From DASXTW01 sp046726275 (lineage in GTDB: Bacteria > Actinomycetota > UBA4738): a stretch of DNA of 10,639 nucleotides. The stretch is from contig JBKPAF010000099.1 in NCBI GenBank assembly GCA_046726275.1, positions 1-10,639 on the forward strand, given 5' to 3'. Positions 1 through 6,183 of the stretch are shown here, piece after piece (positions within the stretch are counted from its first letter, which is position 1; every line of letters starts with the position of its first letter). Below the pieces are notes generated by a model that made no database searches, was not told the DNA's origin, and worked only from the letters and a program-made list of their open reading frames with translations. The translations under genes and the position numbers were made by a program.

Positions 1-74
1 CCTCGGGTCCGGTCGTACGTCCTGGCCTGGATCTCATAGTGACCCGGTCGCCGGGGCCGAGGTGCCTCCTCCAC
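1..74 (-). CDS. Possible class I methyltransferase, N-terminal fragment
   Basis: Partial gene running off the left edge. Reading leftward from a GTG at 74-72, 24 codons are open and include HYEIQARTYDRTR. This resembles the N-terminus of many SAM-dependent methyltransferases, where a Tyr-Asp-Arg-x-Arg stretch precedes the Rossmann-like core. An in-frame TGA lies only a few codons upstream, so GTG 74 is the only available start in this frame. There is no clear Shine-Dalgarno before it; a GGAGGAGG lies inside the reading frame instead. It starts 60 nt after phoB stops, in the same direction, and could be the last gene of the Pho operon or an independent neighbour. The call rests on a very short segment and no SAM-binding motif is visible, so both existence and function are tentative. 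Confidence 0.4.
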   Translation of the reverse strand, partial: MEEAPRPRRPGHYEIQARTYDRTR

Positions 75-134
75 GGAGCGAGAATCTCATGAACGGGCCC
101 GACCCAAGCCGCCGGCCGCGACGAACCCGGGCTC

Positions 135-851
135 CTAATCCACGAACTTGTAACCGAGCCCTCGCACCGTCAGCAGGTGCCGAGGTCGGTGCCGGTCCTC
201 TTCGATCTTCTGGCGCAACCGCTTCACGTGGACGTCCAGGGTCTTGGTGTCCCCGACGTAGTCAATCCCCCACACCTCATCGATCAGGAACTGGCGGGTG
301 AGGAGCCGGCCCTTCCTGGTGAGAAAGAGCTCGAGGAGATCGAACTCTTTGGGGGTCATGGAAGCGGCCTCCCCGCGGACGATGACCTCGTGGCGGTCCG
401 GATCGAGCTCCACGGGTCCTCCGGACAGCTTGCCGGGGATCGCAAGGGGCGGCTTCGACATATCAGCCCGCCGCAGGTGGGCCCGGACCCGCGACACGAG
501 CTCTCGCATCGAGAACGGCTTGGTCACGTAGTCGTCGGCCCCGAGCTCCAACCCGGCGACCTTGTCGGCCTCCGAGTCCTTGGCGGTCAGGATGATGATG
601 GGAATCTGCGATTCGGCCCTGATCGCCCGGCAGACGTCCAGCCCCGACAGCTTCGGCAGCATCAGGTCGAGCACAACGATGGACGGGTGCATGGCGCGGA
701 ACCGCGCCAGGGCTGCCTCACCGTCCATGGCAGCCAGCACCTCGAACCCCTCTCGAGAGAGGCTGTAGGTGATGCTGTCAGCCAGAGCCGCTTCGTCCTC
801 GACGACGAGGACCGTCGCCTGCTCAGGCCTCACCGACGGGGTGGGACGCAT
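135..851 (-). CDS. phoB: PhoB/RegX3-type response regulator (OmpR family)
   Basis: DNA-binding response regulator of 238 aa, expected to be phosphorylated by a PhoR/SenX3 kinase and to bind PHO boxes during phosphate starvation. The receiver domain occupies about residues 13-128: acidic pair E18/D19, phospho-acceptor D62 in VVLDLMLP, T89, and K111 in the YVTKPF loop. A winged-helix output domain fills about residues 145-238, ending in the conserved VRGLGYKFVD. An open frame extends upstream to 950, but that extra sequence is a shadow of phoU; ATG 851 directly precedes the first receiver strand, so it is preferred. The start overlaps the phoU end by 29 nt, so the two are probably translationally coupled. 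The kinase is not adjacent: the only candidate lies about 6 kb away on the other strand. The local PHO boxes and pst genes support the Pho assignment over other OmpR regulators. Confidence 0.93.
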   Translation of the reverse strand: MRPTPSVRPEQATVLVVEDEAALADSITYSLSREGFEVLAAMDGEAALARFRAMHPSIVVLDLMLPKLSGLDVCRAIRAESQIPIIILTAKDSEADKVAGLELGADDYVTKPFSMRELVSRVRAHLRRADMSKPPLAIPGKLSGGPVELDPDRHEVIVRGEAASMTPKEFDLLELFLTRKGRLLTRQFLIDEVWGIDYVGDTKTLDVHVKRLRQKIEEDRHRPRHLLTVRGLGYKFVD

Positions 852-1509
852 CGCTGAACTCTTGGAAGACTCCGGTGAGGAGGAAGGCCACCTGCTCACC
901 GATGTCCACTGCGTGGTCCGCGACCCTCTCCAGCTGGCGAGACACCACATTCATATGGATCCCCCATTCCAGCATTCGGGGATCACCGGCGAGCGCAGCC
1001 ACTTCCCGATACATCCCTCGGTTGAGCCGGTCCACCGGATCGTCCATCTTCGGCAGGGCGCGACAGAGCTTGAGATCGCGCCGCACGAACGCTTCGATCG
1101 CCGTCCGGAGCATCGTACCGGCGACATCCGCCATCTCCTGAAGGTGAAGAACCACGGTCTCGTTCGAGGGCCACCCCATCGTCACTTTCGCGATCTTGGC
1201 GATGTTGACCCCCATGTCGGCAACCCGCTCGAGATGCAGGTTGATGTGCAGGACGGCCGTCACCAGCCGCAGGTCCGAGGCGACCGGAGTCTGCTGGGCC
1301 AGCAGGTTGAACACGCGCCGCTCGACCTCGAGGTAGTGCGCGTCGACCTCGTCGTCGCCCGCGATGACCCGGTCCGCCAGATTCGGATCGCGATGGACGA
1401 TGGCATCGAAGGCATCGGAGACCGCCCGCTCGGCCAGGTCGCCCAAGGTCACGACCTCGCTCCCCAGCCAGTCGAGCTCTTCCTGAAATCTGTGCCGTGC
1501 CGTCTGCAT
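823..1509 (-). CDS. phoU: Phosphate-signalling complex protein PhoU
   Basis: PhoU, 228 aa, close to the usual family length. It is a cytoplasmic all-helical protein that connects the Pst transporter to the PhoR kinase and keeps the Pho regulon off when phosphate is plentiful. Both three-helix repeats carry the metal-binding signature: ERVAD at residues 94-98 (E94, D98, then N102) and ERVAD at 194-198 (E194, D198, then D202). The N-terminus, with RHRFQEELDWL, is typical of the family. The ATG at 1509 overlaps the pstB stop by one base as TGATG, so translation is probably coupled. Its 3' end overlaps the start of phoB by 29 nt. Position between pstB and a Pho-type regulator fits its job as adaptor. 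Confidence 0.95.
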   Translation of the reverse strand: MQTARHRFQEELDWLGSEVVTLGDLAERAVSDAFDAIVHRDPNLADRVIAGDDEVDAHYLEVERRVFNLLAQQTPVASDLRLVTAVLHINLHLERVADMGVNIAKIAKVTMGWPSNETVVLHLQEMADVAGTMLRTAIEAFVRRDLKLCRALPKMDDPVDRLNRGMYREVAALAGDPRMLEWGIHMNVVSRQLERVADHAVDIGEQVAFLLTGVFQEFSDASHPVGEA

Positions 1510-2411
1510 CAGCCGAACCGTCCCGTGACGTAGTCCTCAGTTCGACGATCTGCTGGATTCCGAAAGATCTTCTCCGTCCAGTCGTACTCCACCAGTATGC
1601 CGGTTCGCTGACCGTCCTCACGGACGTCCACCGTGAAGAAGGCCGTTCGATCGCTCACGCGTGCTGCTTGCTGCATGTTGTGGGTCACGATGACGATCGT
1701 GTACTCCGAGACCAACTCCTGCATGAGCTCCTCGATGCGCAGCGTGGCCACGGGGTCCAGGGCGGAGCACGGCTCGTCCATCAGGATGACCTCGGGCTCG
1801 ACGGCGATCGCTCGGGCGATGCACAGGCGCTGTTGTTGCCCGCCCGACAACGCCATGCCGGAGTCCTTCAGCTTGTCCTTCACCTCGTCCCACAAAGCGG
1901 CCTTGCGCAGAGACTTCTCCACCAGCTCGTCGAGATTCCCCTTGAATCCAGCGATCTTCGGGCCGAACGCGACGTTTTCGTAGATGGACTTCGGGAACGG
2001 ATTGGGCTTCTGAAAGACCATGCCGATCCGCCGGCGAACCTCCACCGGGTCGACCTCCCCATCGTAAAGATCGACTCCGTGGTACAGGATCTTGCCCTCC
2101 ACTCTGGCGGAGGGGATGAGGTCGTTCATCCGGTTGAAGCATCGGAGCATGGTGGTCTTCCCGCAGCCCGATGGCCCGATCAGGGCCGTGATCTGTTGCC
2201 CCCGAATGGAGATCTCCACCTCGCGGATGGCCCGGAACGACCCATACCAGACCGCGAGATCCCGGACGTCGAACACCACGGGGGTCTCCGCCGTGGCCGC
2301 CCGCTCCTTGTCGGACGGAAGCTTCACGACCAGGCGTCCGGCCTCCGAGGCGTCCCGCTCGGCGGATCCCTTCGCTACGTCGACATCCATGCCCTTACCA
2401 CTTTCGTTCAT
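1509..2411 (-). CDS. pstB: Phosphate ABC transporter ATP-binding protein PstB
   Basis: ATPase subunit of the PstSCAB importer, 300 aa from the chosen start. Walker A GPSGCGKT lies at residues 79-86, the Q-loop in MVFQKPNPFP, the ABC signature LSGGQQQR begins at 188, Walker B VILMDE is at 208-213, and the H-loop His is H244 (IVTHN). The MVFQKPNPFP segment and the CFNRMNDLI motif are characteristic of PstB rather than other ABC ATPases. The protein has about 45 residues of poorly conserved extension before the ATPase core, longer than the usual 250-260 aa PstB. The start is uncertain: ATG 2411 has a weak GGA at suitable distance and overlaps pstA by 17 nt; ATG 2390, just after the pstA stop, is the main alternative; ATG 2441 has no Shine-Dalgarno. 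It ends in TGATG with phoU. Confidence 0.95.
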   Translation of the reverse strand: MNESGKGMDVDVAKGSAERDASEAGRLVVKLPSDKERAATAETPVVFDVRDLAVWYGSFRAIREVEISIRGQQITALIGPSGCGKTTMLRCFNRMNDLIPSARVEGKILYHGVDLYDGEVDPVEVRRRIGMVFQKPNPFPKSIYENVAFGPKIAGFKGNLDELVEKSLRKAALWDEVKDKLKDSGMALSGGQQQRLCIARAIAVEPEVILMDEPCSALDPVATLRIEELMQELVSEYTIVIVTHNMQQAARVSDRTAFFTVDVREDGQRTGILVEYDWTEKIFRNPADRRTEDYVTGRFG

Positions 2412-3354
2412 ATCGATTCCGGAGAAGGATAGCCGTCGCATTCACTATGAGGATCATCATCATCAACAGGAGACTGGCGGCAGCGGCCATCTGCTTGAAG
2501 TCTTCCCCCGGCAGCCTGGACCAGTTGAACACGATCGTCGGCAGGGTCGTGTACGGGCCTTGGAGCCTCTCTATGAGATCGCCGGACGCCCCGAAGAAGG
2601 TTCCAGTGAAGGCACCTACGAGGATGAGCGGCGCCGTCTCGCCCAGCGCCCGAGCCATCGACAGAACGGTTCCCGTTAGGATCCCGGGGCTCGCGTACGG
2701 CAGCACGTGGCTCCGTATGACTTCCCACTTGGTCGCGCCGACGGCATAGCCCGCCTCTCGAATGCTGCTGGGGACGGCACGCAGCGCCTCCATCGAGGTG
2801 ATGATGACGATGGGCAACACAAGGATGGCGAGCGTCAGTCCTCCCGAGATGGCGGTGAGCCCCCCGGTCAGCGGGCCGAGGGCCAGAACGAAGATGGCCA
2901 AACCGAGCAAGCCGTACACGATGGACGGGACGCCGGAGAGGTTGCGGATGTTGGCCGTCATGAACCGCGTCACCACGCTGTCGCGCGCGTATTCCTCCAG
3001 ATAGACGGCAGCCCCGATCCCGATCGGAAACGCCAGAACGACGACGAATACCATCAGCATCAAGGACCCGATCAGCCCCTGCCACACGCCGGCTCGTGAA
3101 GAGATCGACGAAAGGTTGTTGGTCAGGAAGTCTGTCCCCCGCGAGGCGAACACCTGCCAGCCCGCGCTGAAGATCTCAACCAGCAACGTCACCAGCACTC
3201 CGAGGGAAAGGAGCAAGGTGAGCAGAAGCGCCCCCTGGAAGACCCACTCACGCACGTCATGCCGCTTTCCCCGTAGGGCTGCGGCCACCGCTTCCTGCGT
3301 GGCACCGGCAGGCGGTGGAATCTCGGTGCCCAGGTCCGGACGGTACAGCGCCAT
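2395..3354 (-). CDS. pstA: Phosphate ABC transporter permease PstA
   Basis: Membrane permease of the PstSCAB phosphate importer, 319 aa with about six transmembrane segments (first at roughly 40-62, last at roughly 288-310). The cytoplasmic EAA loop that docks on PstB lies at about residues 189-219 (MEALRAVPSSIREAGYAVGA). The GVPSIVYGLLGL segment is typical of PstA. The N-terminal 35 residues are a hydrophilic cytoplasmic tail. Its ATG at 3354 overlaps the pstC stop by one base (TGATG), indicating translational coupling. Gene order pstS-pstC-pstA-pstB identifies this second permease as PstA rather than PstC. The product pairs with PstC to form the channel. Confidence 0.95.
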   Translation of the reverse strand: MALYRPDLGTEIPPPAGATQEAVAAALRGKRHDVREWVFQGALLLTLLLSLGVLVTLLVEIFSAGWQVFASRGTDFLTNNLSSISSRAGVWQGLIGSLMLMVFVVVLAFPIGIGAAVYLEEYARDSVVTRFMTANIRNLSGVPSIVYGLLGLAIFVLALGPLTGGLTAISGGLTLAILVLPIVIITSMEALRAVPSSIREAGYAVGATKWEVIRSHVLPYASPGILTGTVLSMARALGETAPLILVGAFTGTFFGASGDLIERLQGPYTTLPTIVFNWSRLPGEDFKQMAAAASLLLMMMILIVNATAILLRNRYERKW

Positions 3355-4301
3355 CAGTAACGCCGCCTGACCCGGCGAACGAACCGTTCGCTCACCACGT
3401 TCAGCGCCAAAGTCATGAGGAAGAGGATGGCTCCCACGAAGAAGAGGCTCGGATACGCACCCCCAGCCCCCCGTACGGCGTCCGAGCCCGTGGCGAGGGA
3501 GGCCATGGCGCCGGTCATCGTCTGGCCGGGGCCGAGCGGATCCAGAGTGAACAGCGATCCTCCCGTTCCACCTGCCGCGATCGAGACGACCATCGTTTCG
3601 CCGATGGCCCGGGAAGCACCGAGGATGAGGGCGGCCACGATCCCCGACACGGCGGCGGGGAACACCACTCGCACGGCAGTCGTCCTCCTCCTCGCCCCGA
3701 TGCCGTAGGAGGCTTCCCGAATGGAAACGGGGACCGCGTACATGGCGTCCTCAGCCACGGAGGCCACCAGGGGAACCACCAGGATCCCCACACCGATCCC
3801 CGCAGCGGTGATGTTGAAGATGGTGGCTTCGCTGAAGATCCTCTGCACGAGTTCAGGACTGATGAAGGTCAGGGCGAAATACCCCATGACCACACTGGGG
3901 ATGCCGGCGAGGGTTTCCAAGATCGGTTTCAGGGTCCGCCGCGTTTTCGGACTCGCGTACTCGGACAGGTAGATGGCAGCCCCCAATCCCATCGGGGTCG
4001 CCACCACCATGGCGATCGCCGTCACCATCAGCGTCCCCACGATCAGGGTCTTGATGTCGAAGAGACCCCTGCGCGGGAACCAGCCGGACGTCCACAGGCT
4101 GGACAGAGGGACGATTCGTAGGAAGTCGATGGCCCGTCCGATCAAGCTGATGACGATGAGGGCGCTGATGAGGATGGAGATGAGGCCCGCGGTGAGGAAG
4201 AGGCCGTGGATGAGGCCTTCCTTGCGGCGGCGTGCGGCGCTGCCCCGGAGGTCAGCCGGCGAGAGGATACGGACGGTCTGCGGCCCGGCCACGTCCATCA
4301 T
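3354..4301 (-). CDS. pstC: Phosphate ABC transporter permease PstC
   Basis: First permease of the phosphate importer, 315 aa. The initial transmembrane helix spans about 32-56, followed by a periplasm-facing stretch and a core of five more hydrophobic segments. The EAA docking loop is at about 184-214 (EDAMYAVPVSIREASYGIGA), and AGIPSVVMGYFAL is a conserved PstC/PstA-family segment. Two consecutive ATG codons are present at 4301 and 4298; a GAGG lies 4 nt before the first and 7 nt before the second, so initiation could occur at either. It follows pstS after 79 nt that contain a strong hairpin, and it shares TGATG with pstA. Permease expression is therefore likely to be lower than that of PstS. 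Confidence 0.95.
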   Translation of the reverse strand: MMDVAGPQTVRILSPADLRGSAARRRKEGLIHGLFLTAGLISILISALIVISLIGRAIDFLRIVPLSSLWTSGWFPRRGLFDIKTLIVGTLMVTAIAMVVATPMGLGAAIYLSEYASPKTRRTLKPILETLAGIPSVVMGYFALTFISPELVQRIFSEATIFNITAAGIGVGILVVPLVASVAEDAMYAVPVSIREASYGIGARRRTTAVRVVFPAAVSGIVAALILGASRAIGETMVVSIAAGGTGGSLFTLDPLGPGQTMTGAMASLATGSDAVRGAGGAYPSLFFVGAILFLMTLALNVVSERFVRRVRRRY

Positions 4302-4331
4302 CTGACCTCAATCCTGCCAGGAATCCAGGGA

Positions 4332-4362
4332 GGAAGGGCCGGCCATTCCGGCCGGCCCTTCC
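4332..4362 (-). promoter_or_regulatory. Inter-cistronic hairpin between pstS and pstC
   Basis: A perfect 13-bp inverted repeat (GGAAGGGCCGGCC, 5-nt loop, GGCCGGCCCTTCC) sits 18 nt after the pstS stop and 30 nt before the pstC start. The transcript has no U-run after the stem, so a classical intrinsic terminator is unlikely. A hairpin here would be expected to protect the 3' end of a processed pstS message or to attenuate read-through, giving more binding protein than permease. The structure is seen directly; the function is inferred from similar elements after binding-protein genes in other ABC operons. Confidence 0.75.
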
Positions 4363-4380
4363 AAACCCATGAGAGGTTTC

Positions 4381-5391
4381 TCAGACCGCCGCGCTGTTCC
4401 ACGCCTGCTGCGTGGCCTGGATCTGGTCCTGAGGCAGGTCCACGTACCCCGCATCCGCGACGCTCTGGCCCAGGTTCTGCATGTAGAAGTCCACGTAGCC
4501 CTTCACAGCCGGGTTGGACTTCGCCTTGTCCGCGTTGACGTAGATGTACAGAGCCCGCGACAGGGGGTAGGACCCGTCGGCGATGGTGTCCCGAGTGGGA
4601 GCAACGCACCCGTCCCCACCGTCGACCTGCAGGATTTTCACGCCGCTCGCATTCTCCTCGGCGTACGCGAACCCGACCCATCCGAACGAGCTCTCGGACC
4701 CTTCGATCCCCTGGATTATGACGTTGTCGTTGCCCGAGGACTGGTAGTCCGGCCGGGTGGCATCGTCGGGCTTCCCACGGTCCGCAGCGATGCTCGCCAA
4801 CGCGAGCTCGATGAACGCGTCGTACGTTCCCGACTCCTCACCTGGAGCGGTGATGACGAGGGGGGTATTCGGGAAGTTGTCCTTGCCACCCACCTGCTGT
4901 GCCAGGGAGCTGGCGTCAGACCAGTTCTTGAAACCCGTGGACTCTGGTCCGACCAACGCGTACAGGTCACCCTTGGAGAGGCAGGTGACCGATGAATTCG
5001 CGGGGTTGGTCATCACGGTGATGCCGTCGAGGCCGACCTTCAGCTCGACGAAATTGATCCCCGCCTGCTGGCAGGCTTCCTTCTCCTCATCCTTGATCGG
5101 CCGTGAGGCGTCACTGATGTCGATCTCACCCTTGCAGAAGAGGGCAAACCCGTCTCCGGTCCCTGGCCCATCGACCTTGATGCTCACGCCGGGGTTCTCC
5201 CCTTGGAACATCTCCGCGACGAGCGAGCTGATCGGCTGGACAGTTGAGGAGCCTGATACCACGACGTTGCCGGAGAGTTGGTTGCCCCCGCCCGAGCCAC
5301 CTGGGTTGTCATCGCTGCCGCAAGCAGCTCCCAGTACGACAAAAGCCAAGGCGGCGACGGCTAGCGAGCCGAACCTACTGACCTTCCCCAT
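4381..5391 (-). CDS. pstS: Phosphate-binding lipoprotein PstS
   Basis: High-affinity phosphate-binding component, 336 aa, anchored outside the membrane as a lipoprotein. A signal peptide with basic start (MGKVSR), hydrophobic core and lipobox LGAAC gives predicted lipidated C24, followed by a Gly/Ser-rich linker. Phosphate-contact motifs characteristic of the family are visible: SGSST at 46-50, GTGDGF at 77-82, DISDASRP at 91-98 and SGTYD at 187-191. ATG 5391 is chosen because it is preceded by AAGGAGG with 5-nt spacing and begins exactly at the signal peptide; the frame stays open up to 5469 but that part is leader. Expression is expected to be phosphate-regulated from the PHO-box promoter about 190 nt upstream. 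A hairpin follows the gene before pstC. Confidence 0.96.
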   Translation of the reverse strand: MGKVSRFGSLAVAALAFVVLGAACGSDDNPGGSGGGNQLSGNVVVSGSSTVQPISSLVAEMFQGENPGVSIKVDGPGTGDGFALFCKGEIDISDASRPIKDEEKEACQQAGINFVELKVGLDGITVMTNPANSSVTCLSKGDLYALVGPESTGFKNWSDASSLAQQVGGKDNFPNTPLVITAPGEESGTYDAFIELALASIAADRGKPDDATRPDYQSSGNDNVIIQGIEGSESSFGWVGFAYAEENASGVKILQVDGGDGCVAPTRDTIADGSYPLSRALYIYVNADKAKSNPAVKGYVDFYMQNLGQSVADAGYVDLPQDQIQATQQAWNSAAV

Positions 5392-5438
5392 CCTTCCCTC
5401 CTTGTCGCTGTTCCTGCGCCGAACTCCGATGAGTTCAT
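5361..5438 (-). CDS. Possible 25-codon leader ORF overlapping the pstS start
   Basis: An ATG at 5438 is preceded by GGGAGGAGG with 5-nt spacing, a Shine-Dalgarno as strong as that of pstS itself. It opens a frame of 25 codons (MNSSEFGAGTATRREGWG and onward) ending in TAG at 5363-5361, about 30 nt inside pstS and in a different frame. Ribosomes translating it would run over the pstS Shine-Dalgarno and start codon. It could modulate pstS translation, or the Shine-Dalgarno may be incidental in a purine-rich leader. The peptide shows no recognizable domain and no run of regulatory codons. Its existence as a translated ORF is a hypothesis. Confidence 0.3.
   Translation of the reverse strand: MNSSEFGAGTATRREGWGRSVGSAR
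5397..5403 (-). promoter_or_regulatory. Ribosome binding site of pstS
   Basis: AAGGAGG, 5 nt before ATG 5391. It decides the pstS start against the longer open frame reaching 5469, and agrees with the position of the lipoprotein signal peptide. Confidence 0.85.
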
Positions 5439-5473
5439 GGGCGCCTCCTCCCGGTGGGGCCCTCAGCATCCCG

Positions 5474-5521
5474 GGGAGGGGTTTCGAGGGGAGAAGGGGT
5501 GGGGCCCTCGAATCCCCTCCC
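5474..5521 (-). promoter_or_regulatory. Long hairpin in the pstS 5' leader
   Basis: Two 17-nt arms (5474-5490 and 5505-5521) are reverse complements with a single central mismatch and a 14-nt loop. The stem falls inside the predicted pstS 5' untranslated region. A 12-nt direct repeat (GGTGGGGCCCTC on the plus strand, 5453-5464 and 5498-5509) places one copy across the loop and the start of one arm, and the other just downstream in the transcript. No U-run follows, so this does not look like a simple terminator. A stability or regulatory role is possible but unproven. Confidence 0.6.
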
Positions 5522-5527
5522 AGGGAA

Positions 5528-5545
5528 GCCGCGGGTTCCCGCGGC
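5528..5545 (-). repeat. GC-rich inverted repeat in the pstS leader
   Basis: GCCGCGGG and CCCGCGGC flank TT on the plus strand, giving a 7-bp stem with a 4-nt loop. It lies 6 nt from the larger leader hairpin, so the leader has at least two stacked stems. The function is unknown. Confidence 0.5.
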
Positions 5546-5563
5546 CGCTTGGGCTTGGTGTCC

Positions 5564-5575
5564 GTGGACGTCCAC
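5564..5575. promoter_or_regulatory. 12-bp palindrome near the predicted pstS transcription start
   Basis: GTGGACGTCCAC is a perfect palindrome lying 7 nt downstream of the proposed -10 box TAGCTT (5588-5583). It therefore covers roughly +1 to +12. It might be an operator for a second regulator or may simply cap the transcript. There is no independent support for either. Confidence 0.4.
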
Positions 5576-5582
5576 TACCTGG

Positions 5583-5645
5583 AAGCTAACGACGGTAGGT
5601 GAACCCGCCTGGACGGCCAAGTGAACGCAGGGTGAACGTTTGAAC
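5583..5645 (-). promoter_or_regulatory. PHO box and -10 of the pstS promoter
   Basis: On the minus strand, GTTCACC-like units start at 5637 (GTTCACC), 5626 (GTTCACT), 5615 (degenerate) and 5604 (GTTCACC), that is with exact 11-nt spacing as in actinobacterial PhoP-binding direct repeats. An extra GTTCAAA starts at 5645, 8 nt ahead of the first unit. The last unit is followed by 9 nt and then TAGCTT (5588-5583), a TANNNT -10. Placing the box where a -35 would lie is the classic arrangement for PhoB-type activation. It predicts a start near 5576 and a leader of about 185 nt. The motif is seen directly; binding is inferred. Confidence 0.85.
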
Positions 5646-5660
5646 GACCTCCAGCGGGCA

Positions 5661-6035
5661 TCAGCGGATGACACCGGAATGGAGATCCCCGAGTACCACG
5701 TCCTCCATGAACTGCTTGCGAAGGAGCCTCAACAGGGACTCGGCGCGGCGGCATGCCGTGGCCAACCGCGACCCCTCGACCTCCACAGCCTGGGAGGCCA
5801 GCTCGGCGATGGTTCCGAGCTCCTCGAGGACGTCGGAGAAGCGGAAGCGGATCGAGGGATGGAGCACCGGCCTCCGGTCGAAAGGCTCAGCGGGCAGCTC
5901 ATCCTCTAGATCGCCCCTGGCCCCCCCAGGCCGGCAGTACTCGCCGATCTCCGCGTAGCACACCTCACAGAAGTCCCGGATCACCGATCCGGCCGAGCTG
6001 CACTCCGGACAGTCGCGAGGACGCTCGATGGTCAT
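5661..6035 (-). CDS. Zinc-ribbon protein of unknown function, predicted Pho-regulon member
   Basis: Protein of 124 aa that I do not recognise as a named family. The N-terminus carries a treble-clef or zinc-ribbon-like set of cysteines: C9-x2-C12, C23-x2-C26 and C34. An acidic, Pro-containing linker follows, then a C-terminal half (about 60-124) that looks largely helical and basic (LATACRRAESLLRLLRKQF). There is no signal peptide or membrane segment, so it is probably cytoplasmic. ATG 6035 is chosen because AGGGAGGAGG lies 9 nt upstream and the cysteines follow at once; the frame is open to 6080 without further support. It has its own PHO-box promoter and its stop lies just 16 nt before the PHO box of pstS. 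A role in phosphate-starvation regulation or nucleic-acid binding is conceivable, but nothing in the sequence shows it. Confidence 0.75.
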   Translation of the reverse strand: MTIERPRDCPECSSAGSVIRDFCEVCYAEIGEYCRPGGARGDLEDELPAEPFDRRPVLHPSIRFRFSDVLEELGTIAELASQAVEVEGSRLATACRRAESLLRLLRKQFMEDVVLGDLHSGVIR

Positions 6036-6044
6036 CAACTGAGG

Positions 6045-6054
6045 CCTCCTCCCT
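6045..6054 (-). promoter_or_regulatory. Ribosome binding site of the zinc-ribbon gene
   Basis: AGGGAGGAGG, ending 9 nt before ATG 6035. It supports that start over the upstream open frame to 6080. Confidence 0.75.
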
Positions 6055-6087
6055 GATGAGTCGGGGCGGCATATCGCCACGCTGGCG

Positions 6088-6150
6088 ACCCTACTGGCGT
6101 CAGATGTCCGAACCTCGGCCTCACCGTGAACTCGGGATGAACCCTTGAAG
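6088..6150 (-). promoter_or_regulatory. PHO box and -10 of the zinc-ribbon gene promoter
   Basis: On the minus strand, units start at 6142 (GTTCATC), 6131 (GTTCACG), 6120 (GGCCGAG, degenerate) and 6109 (GGACATC, 5 of 7 matching the first unit), again at exact 11-nt steps. An extra CTTCAAG starts at 6150, 8 nt ahead. The fourth unit is followed by 9 nt and TAGGGT (6093-6088) as a TANNNT -10. This matches the pstS promoter feature by feature, including the weak third unit, which strengthens both calls. It lies between the uppP stop (6184) and the zinc-ribbon start (6035). Confidence 0.78.
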
Positions 6151-6183
6151 GAGCCGGAGGACCGGCATCTGTTCGGGAGTCTT

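Noticed and set aside
177..1533. Long plus-strand open frames opposite phoB and phoU (177-857, 769-1533)
   Set aside because: They are antisense to well-supported genes, have no recognisable domains and show the composition expected of shadow frames in high-GC DNA.
1497..4121. Plus-strand open frames opposite pstB, pstA and pstC (such as 1497-2432 and 3315-4121)
   Set aside because: Their translations are low-complexity, rich in His, Arg, Asp and Gly and without motifs; the minus strand carries clear transporter genes.
5392..5469. N-terminal extension of pstS to ATG 5469
   Set aside because: It would place 26 residues before a perfect lipoprotein signal peptide, and the strong Shine-Dalgarno sits before ATG 5391.
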